DNA of 64,000 nucleotides from NCBI GenBank assembly GCA_037962975.1, contig CM075670.1, positions 154,942,501 to 155,006,500 on the forward strand. The letters are read 5' to 3'. The DNA comes from Clitoria ternatea. Taxonomy: Eukaryota > Streptophyta > Magnoliopsida > Fabales > Fabaceae. This document shows positions 57,954 through 64,000 of the stretch, in pieces (within the stretch, counting starts at the first letter, position 1; each line of letters begins with the position of its first letter). Under the pieces are notes generated by a model that saw nothing but the letters and a program-made list of their open reading frames with translations, was not told the DNA's origin and did no database searches. Made by a program: the position numbers and the translations under genes.

Positions 57954-58207
57954 AATAGGAAGTCTCAATTTAAAAGGCAATAACTATCCACTAGTAAGAA
58001 GAGAGAGGGGCACGATCATGTGACAATTACATAAAAAGCTAATAACTACTACCACATTTTACATTTCAGAATAAAAAGCAATAAAAGATAAAATGTTTTG
58101 ACAGTTAACACGAATCCCAAAAGACTTGAGCAATTTTCTCTCTTAGAAATTTTAGAAGAATACACGTGTGGTTAGACATATTAAATTAAATCAAATTAGA
58201 ACATATC

Positions 58208-58245
58208 ATGCATCAGACCTTTCATGCATCAGACACTTTATGCAT
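58208..58245. repeat. Three ATGCAT palindromes at a 16-bp period
   Basis: ATGCAT at 58208, 58224 and 58240, each followed by CA and two of them by GAC. They lie just after the pol stop and about 255 bp upstream (minus strand) of the TATA box at 57953. Confidence 0.75.
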
Positions 58246-58253
58246 CATACTTT

Positions 58254-58363
58254 TCATGTAATAGTTCTTAAGCTTAAATTGTTCTTAATGAAGGCAAACC
58301 TGGCCTTAGCCAAAGGCTTTGTAAAGATATTTTCCTATTGATGATCTGTATCTACAAACTTCA
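58254..58363 (-). pseudogene. C-terminal end of copia pol (RNase H end)
   Basis: Minus-strand frame KFVDTDHQ, stop TAG, then NIFTKPLAKARFAFIKNNL, ending TGA at 58254. IFTKPLA is the usual end motif of Ty1/copia pol and is also found at the end of the first element's pol (about 11957). Cut at 58363 by an LTR end. Confidence 0.85.
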
Positions 58364-61300
58364 TGTAACACCCTCGGTTAACTAGGACAATCCCTTCTAC
58401 TAGATTATCCTGGTCAACTAAAAGGTTACGAGTTTTAGGAAAATGTGGAAGTTTGTAAAAAAAACTTGGTGGAACAGATATACCTTATATACAACATAGT
58501 CATATACAACATATGGTCACAACAGTAACTGTACATACTAAAAGTAAAGGGGCACACAGGCTCTTGTAAATGAAAATAAAATTTAACCTATTCTATTCAT
58601 CCATGGTCCAAGAAGAGCCTGGCTGATCCTGGATGCGAAGTCTGTATCCATCCTCATGATGTCTGGAAAAATTTAGCGTAAGGGTGAGTCTCTATCTCCA
58701 CCATAGTCGGGAAGGTATCTTATCAACACTTGTCCCACACACAATACAAACAATCCAGGATTGAACCTCTCCCACTCTCTTTGGTGTCCCTAAGGTACAC
58801 TCTAAGTTATCTCGCCACTCTTGGTTCTGGCTAACCATTCCCATTCTCCCACTCATCTCTTAGGATTACTAAGTTCTATAAAGTTATACTTAAGTAACAA
58901 ACAATCATAATCTCAGTACAATGATGCAATGCATGAGTTTATTTCGTTATTTCTAATCTTTTATTAGTCATCATGATGCATGTGGGCCCATCTCCTCCTC
59001 ATCATTCCTAACACAATACATATCATAGTCCCACCTTATCCTTCCTGTCCACTAAAGCGACTAGAGCTCTCCTCATTTTGTTTTTAACAAATGGGTAAGG
59101 ACCCATAGTCCTATCATCATAATGGCCAATCACACATCACATTAGAACGGGCACTCGACGGCCATAGAAACCCCCGCCTCTCGTTGAAGTATATCAGAGG
59201 TTGCCACAATCGTCCGACATCGGGTGTGAATCCAAGCCATTGGAAGACCGAATCTGATATACTCCTAAGACTACCCTCAGGGGTTAAGGTGTAACTGTTT
59301 CTTCAGTGTACCCCTCACTGTTATGCTTTAGGGAGTTTTTCGTCCATCACCCTTATCCTCCATGTATGATGCACACAACATACAATATCTTTTCACTAGT
59401 CATTGGTAGGGTCCTTTCAATTATCCATTTCATTTCTAATGTCGAGCTACTTTCTTCTTCTTAAACTTCAAATAATTTTTTCCTTGCTTTCCCAAACATT
59501 CCTCAATTCATAACGGTCTCACCTAACGCTTAAAAATGAAATGAGATTTCATATTTTCCAGAAAACCATAGGATATATTGGCGCTACAACACCCATCACC
59601 ACATCAGATCCAATCTAATCTCATCACATGAGTTTCTTAATTCATTCATCTCAGGATCCCTATCGAGACATTTCTTCATTCATTCTTTTCTTATTTATTT
59701 CAACATATTCGTTCAATGCATCACACAAGTTCCATTCATTCATCACTCAATTTGTTATGCCACATTCATCATGTACTTTCATCATAACATTCATCATGTA
59801 TCTAACACACGTATATCTATATACACCATCATCCACAGTTACATATTCAAATCATGTTACATAATCAGCCAATTAATAAATGTCATATTATATGTAGTAC
59901 TCAGAAATGATCACACTAATTATTAGACATACCACATAATATACATATCGGCATTCACTATTTACTACGACTTAACAAGTTATCACACATTTAACGTCAC
60001 TAGAAGTTTACTTATATATGTAACTAGATATAAGCGTTCCCACTATATCCTTACTGTTTACCTAGTTCACGTCATTAGCATTCCCTTAATTTAGTTCGTT
60101 ATTAAAGGCATGTTGTCACTTAATTTAATTCTTTATGTAACTTTCAATTATTTGTTTAATAGTTATTCTTTACTTAATTAGGTATGATTATCTCTTTACT
60201 TAATTTAGATTTCCTAAGGTCCAATTATGAACTCTTTAATCATCGTTAAGTGGTCTCCCTCTTGATTTTCCTTTACTGATCCAATTAAATTTTATTAACT
60301 GAATGACCCATTTCCTTGATCACTAAAAGGGTCACTAATTCATTATGTACATTCTCAATTTAGCAATGTTCTTTCTAGGTTCATGACTACTTATCTTCTT
60401 ATATATTTTTCTTTATTCCCCTTATTAACTAATTTGTTTCCTTAGTTATATTCTTTTAGTCATCTAAATTTTGCTTCTTATGGTGTTGATTTATTGCTTA
60501 AGAATCTTAGATACCGCTCTAACCTCTATGTTATGAACTTGGTCATTTATTCTTTAGTCACTAAAAGTTGTAACCTAATTTATTCTATTTCTTGTTATTA
60601 CTTAGTTTAAAGTCCAAATTTCATTTTCTTTCTACATTGTTTACCTTTACAAGTGATTAATACTCTATAACTTATTTATTTCGCATATGTCATGTCCTAA
60701 AATCCTACTTACTTAGTTAATTATATAGATATTTACTAAGGCCCTTGTTACTTGTTTTATTAATTACTAAAGTTTTTAACTCCTAACACTTATTTCTTAA
60801 CTTAGATTCCTAATGATCTTATTTATTTGTTAAACATTTTTCTCTTTTCTTAATCCATTTATTAAAATTTCTTTCTCTGTAACTTTTTCCAAATTGAACT
60901 CTAAAATCCCTTTTTATTTCTTTTCTCTCTCTTTTTTTCTACTTGTCTTACTTAGTCCATTAAAATATTTAAACTCAAAATTTCATTCCCTAATGAAATC
61001 TTCTTCTAAGTTAGTCCTACTTCGTCAAATTCTTAAAATCTCTTTTTACATTTTATCTCAATTGGTCACTAATATTTCTAATTTCTAACGTCTATTTCAT
61101 TGTGCTTCAAAAACTTATTTTTCTTAGCTCACAAAACTTCTTTGGGTCTAATCATATCAGTTATTAATAAGCCTTTTTCAAGTAAAATTTTCCATTTTTC
61201 AAACTCAACTTATTTATCGAATTAACTTTTATAAAGTTTTGTAATAATTTAAAACAATGACGCTTTTAGTAAAATAAACGTCGTAACCGTCTGGTCAGTA

Positions 61301-63999
61301 AATCTTTCTTAAACATACGATGTAATCAAAAATGCTCTTAGTGATACGTGATGATAAATTGATTCCTAATAGTGGGGCTTACCTAAAATAAATTACAAAT
61401 TACATATCATTATCATAAAATTTAAATAATAATGATACAACCAAATCGAATAAAACTGAGTCAGCCTAAACACTAAAATTCCTAATTTTTCATTACGACT
61501 TTGATCGTGATAAAATCCTTCCAAACATATGAACGTTGAGTTATGCCAATTAAATTTTTAAAATATCCATTAACTTGAAAATGTTAAATTTTTAACCGTC
61601 GATTACGGAAAATTACGCAGTTTGAAATCTAATCCTTAGATCGCAACGAAATTCAAAATGAAGGTTCTCGAGTATACGAGCAATATTATGGAATGGTTAA
61701 AAACATGTTTAGACGAGGTAAGACCCCCTTACCTCACGAAACGCTTGCTGCCCGGAGGAAGGAAAATGACGAACTCGCCGAAAAATCACTAAACGCTCTG
61801 TTTCGCCCTTTGATCGCTTTCGGGTCACTAGAAACTAACATGCATAGATTTTTGAGTCATCAAGGGCAGCCAAGAAAATCACTAACAGCCATGAAATTAT
61901 TCAAAATCAAAAGATCGTCTACCAAAAATTTGTCTTTTATTATGTATTTTCCACCGTTCATCGCCGACCGCCGCCGATCGTTCTCTATCATTCTACGATA
62001 CTTTAAAACTCAACATGCATCACTGAAGAGAAAAGGATACATTAAGGACAGCTAAGTATTAAAGGAAAACTAACATGTAATTGCCGATTTAAGCTAGAGA
62101 AATCGAATGGAAGGAAAAAAATAGAAATCGATCGAGAAAATATCGTCGATTGCTCACCAAATTGCAAAAGGGTGACCATCGCTTTGAAGAGGGGGTGGCA
62201 GCAACCTTGGATGGTGATTTATAGTGGTGAATAAAAGGCTTACGGTTGCTATGGTGGAAGGAGACAGCCGCTGGTTTTGGTGGCATTTGGAAAAAATGGT
62301 GGATTTGAGAGGTGGTAATGTCCATGGATGATGAGGCCATGAGGAGAGGAGAACAATGGTGGGTCTCATGGTGGTTTATGGTTGTTGAGAGGGGTTGATG
62401 GAGGAGGTTTTGGGTTAGAGGTGGTGGCTGGAATTTTTAAAGAAGAGAAGAAGAAGCAAGCATACAAGGAGAAAGAAATATAGTAAAGTTAGATGTTAAG
62501 AATTTAGTGGATCTATTAACTTGTCATAGAAAATAGGAATGAAAGCTTTAATTCTCTAATTTGGTGCATGTGGGGAATGTGAATGGTAAGGAAAAATAGG
62601 ACCTGATTAAGCAATTTACCAAAATAGAATAAGGGGGCATGGACTTCTTGTTAGGCAAGTTGTCAAAACTTGCTAGACAAGTAGTAGAACTTGTTGAACA
62701 AGTTTCTAGAACTTGTTAGACAAGGGAAACAATTGGCATTCTAGCTGAACAAGGGTGTGGCTTGGTGGTGACACCTCTTAGCGGAGGTGACAAGAGGTTG
62801 TGATGCATGGAGGGAGGAGATTTTAGGGCTAGATAAATGTCCCATGGGTTGGAGGAGGTGATTGGTTCATGTTGCAGGAAGAAGTTGATGTGTCCAACTT
62901 ATGGGTGTCAAATTGTTTGGGCTTTTAAGGGTTGATTCATGATGAATTAGGAAAAGGGCCCAACATATGAATTATAGGCATTCTCCTTATCTTTAAATTG
63001 ATACATGGCACAAAACTTTTCATTGAGAAATGAATGAGATATGGTTTGTTTACTAAAATAGTGTAAGGTTGTGACGGGATTAATGTTTCTTGCAAAGATT
63101 AATTTTCTGGGAAAAATTGGTGGGGAATGGGTCTTCATGCCCTTTATCAATGTTGTAAGAAATTGAATTTATAAAATGTAGAATTGTTCGATTTCATGGT
63201 CATAGGAGTGAGAAATGAAAAAAATACTAAACATAGTGCAAGCTGCCACTAGGAAAATATGAATCAGTGTGGTATTTTAAATTCTAGGATTTATGGAGCA
63301 AGAATTGGCTTTCAATCCCTTCATGAAGTTTGTATATCTTCTTCATATATTTAATTTTATATATCATTTGTAACGATCCAAGATCGGTATCCCGAGATAT
63401 ACCTGGTTTACGACAGGGTGCTCCAGAAGCTTCTTGGATCAACTACGACTTCAGAAATAAACTCACCATTAACTATCATTTGAGAATTTGATTTTTTTTC
63501 CCTTCATGAACATTATAGAGCTCTTTGATATGGATCCATAACAAAAAGAATGAAGCGATTCAAGCACCGAACGAGGGAGATACGTGAATTTTAATGAAGA
63601 CTGCCAGCATGATGATGAAATAGCTAAAAGGTTGTAAAGATATATTAAACTATACCAATCTAGAAGGATTTAGCCTTTTATTCCTGCATGAAAAATGTAG
63701 ATAATTTTGTTACAAAGATTTTGACACCTGGTTTGCACAAATCGAAGGTTGTATGAGTGGGTTATGAATTTTTTTCTGAACCATGCGCAGGAAAAAAGTC
63801 TAAACAGTGGAATTTTAAGGCTAACACACTTAATCTTTGATTTTGAGGTTGACAAAGTAGGAATTGGAGTTTGGGGATAGAAATGGAGATTGAAGATCTT
63901 TTCAAAACGAAGAGATTAAGACCAAAATCGTTCAATTCCAAGATCGTATGTAAAATTTGGTTCCAAAACACCGAAGGTTTTCAGGTCGAGTTTGAAAAC
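58364..63999 (-). repeat. Very long LTR, minus strand, running off the window
   Basis: Its 3' end (reverse of TGTAACACCCTCGGTTAAC) is at 58364. It shares the block order of 48405-51912: end block, CATGTGGGCCCATC-like block (58980), GACATCGGGTGTGAATCCAAGCC (59216), long AT-rich zone (59400-61300), leader zone with 'GAGGTAAGG' (reverse of 61715-61735) and CT-rich sequence to 62460, then ~175-bp units with CGAACGAGGGAGATA (63568). No LTR start is reached, so it exceeds 5.6 kb unless an insertion is hidden. Open frames at 61693-62055, 62089-62369 and 59628-59864 are LTR sequence without family match. Confidence 0.55.
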
Positions 64000-64000
64000 G

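Larger units (their letters stand above)
52621..58363 (-). mobile_element. 3' half of a second Sirevirus-like copia element, minus strand
   Basis: From high to low coordinates: end of pol (58363-58254), non-coding gap with a TATA box, env-like pseudogene (57832 to about 55600), purine tracts (55270 and 54845-54834), then the 3' LTR (54833-52621). Everything upstream of the pol end was replaced by an LTR end at 58364. It is inserted in the gypsy protease fragment; the right-hand duplication is lost, so the duplication cannot be checked. Confidence 0.8.

Noticed and set aside
61693..62055. 120-codon plus-strand open frame
   Set aside because: Antisense to an LTR leader on the minus strand; no recognisable domain.
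63369..63420. TGTAACGATCCAAGATCGG, a possible plus-strand LTR start
   Set aside because: No matching LTR body follows; the surrounding sequence continues the minus-strand LTR. Could be an unrelated fragment, not supportable.

Overview
The window is plant nuclear DNA built almost entirely of nested, decayed transposable elements. I could support no host protein-coding gene, tRNA, rRNA or CRISPR array. The evidence is Ty1/copia and Ty3/gypsy polyproteins of plant type, PBSs matching plant initiator-Met and Asp tRNAs, an En/Spm (CACTA) transposon, long AT-rich LTRs, and reading frames broken mainly by C-to-T type stops, as in methylated pericentromeric heterochromatin. A legume (Phaseoleae-like) source is my guess from the style of the copia element with an extra 3' ORF; it is not proven here.

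Layout. 1-5100: pieces of LTRs, including a truncated TGTTGGTG-type LTR (1-1014) and a miniature element junction LTR-PBS-240 bp-PPT-LTR (about 1015-2205), then minus-strand LTR pieces with a partial tandem duplication. 5101-20757: one very long plus-strand LTR, split first by a full-length Sirevirus-like copia element (5858-15723, TSD AGTTC) and again by a solo LTR (19410-20523, TSD GTTAT). 20758-23100: two more LTR pieces. 23101-39770: an Athila-like gypsy element (LTR, Asp-tRNA PBS, gag, protease, RT, RNase H, integrase; many stops and shifts), whose integrase end is split by a complete 8.9-kb CACTA transposon (30033-38926, TSD TAA) encoding a TNP2-type transposase and a multi-exon TNP1-like/Ulp1-protease gene on the minus strand. 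39771-44316: a Del/Tekay-like gypsy element with one unshifted gag-pol frame carrying seven stops, cut off inside integrase. 44317-51912: minus-strand LTRs, including a second copy of the miniature internal domain (48180-48404). 51913-52620: a gypsy protease fragment. 52621-58363: the 3' half of a second, minus-strand Sirevirus-like copia element. 58364-63999: another very long minus-strand LTR running off the window.

How the parts work together. Each autonomous element brings its own capsid, protease, RT/RNase H and integrase, or its own transposase; none looks intact. The most interesting shared theme is regulatory. In the complete copia element, an array of TAATCGATTA palindromes lies about 110 bp upstream of the LTR TATA box. 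A second, differently spaced array lies about 98 bp upstream of another TATA box just before the extra (env-like) ORF. The second copia remnant also has a TATA box the same distance (115 against 117 bp) before its env-like ATG. The unrelated Athila LTR has a GAATCGATTC array about 89 bp before its TATA box. This suggests an internal promoter for the third ORF and a promoter design shared across element families.
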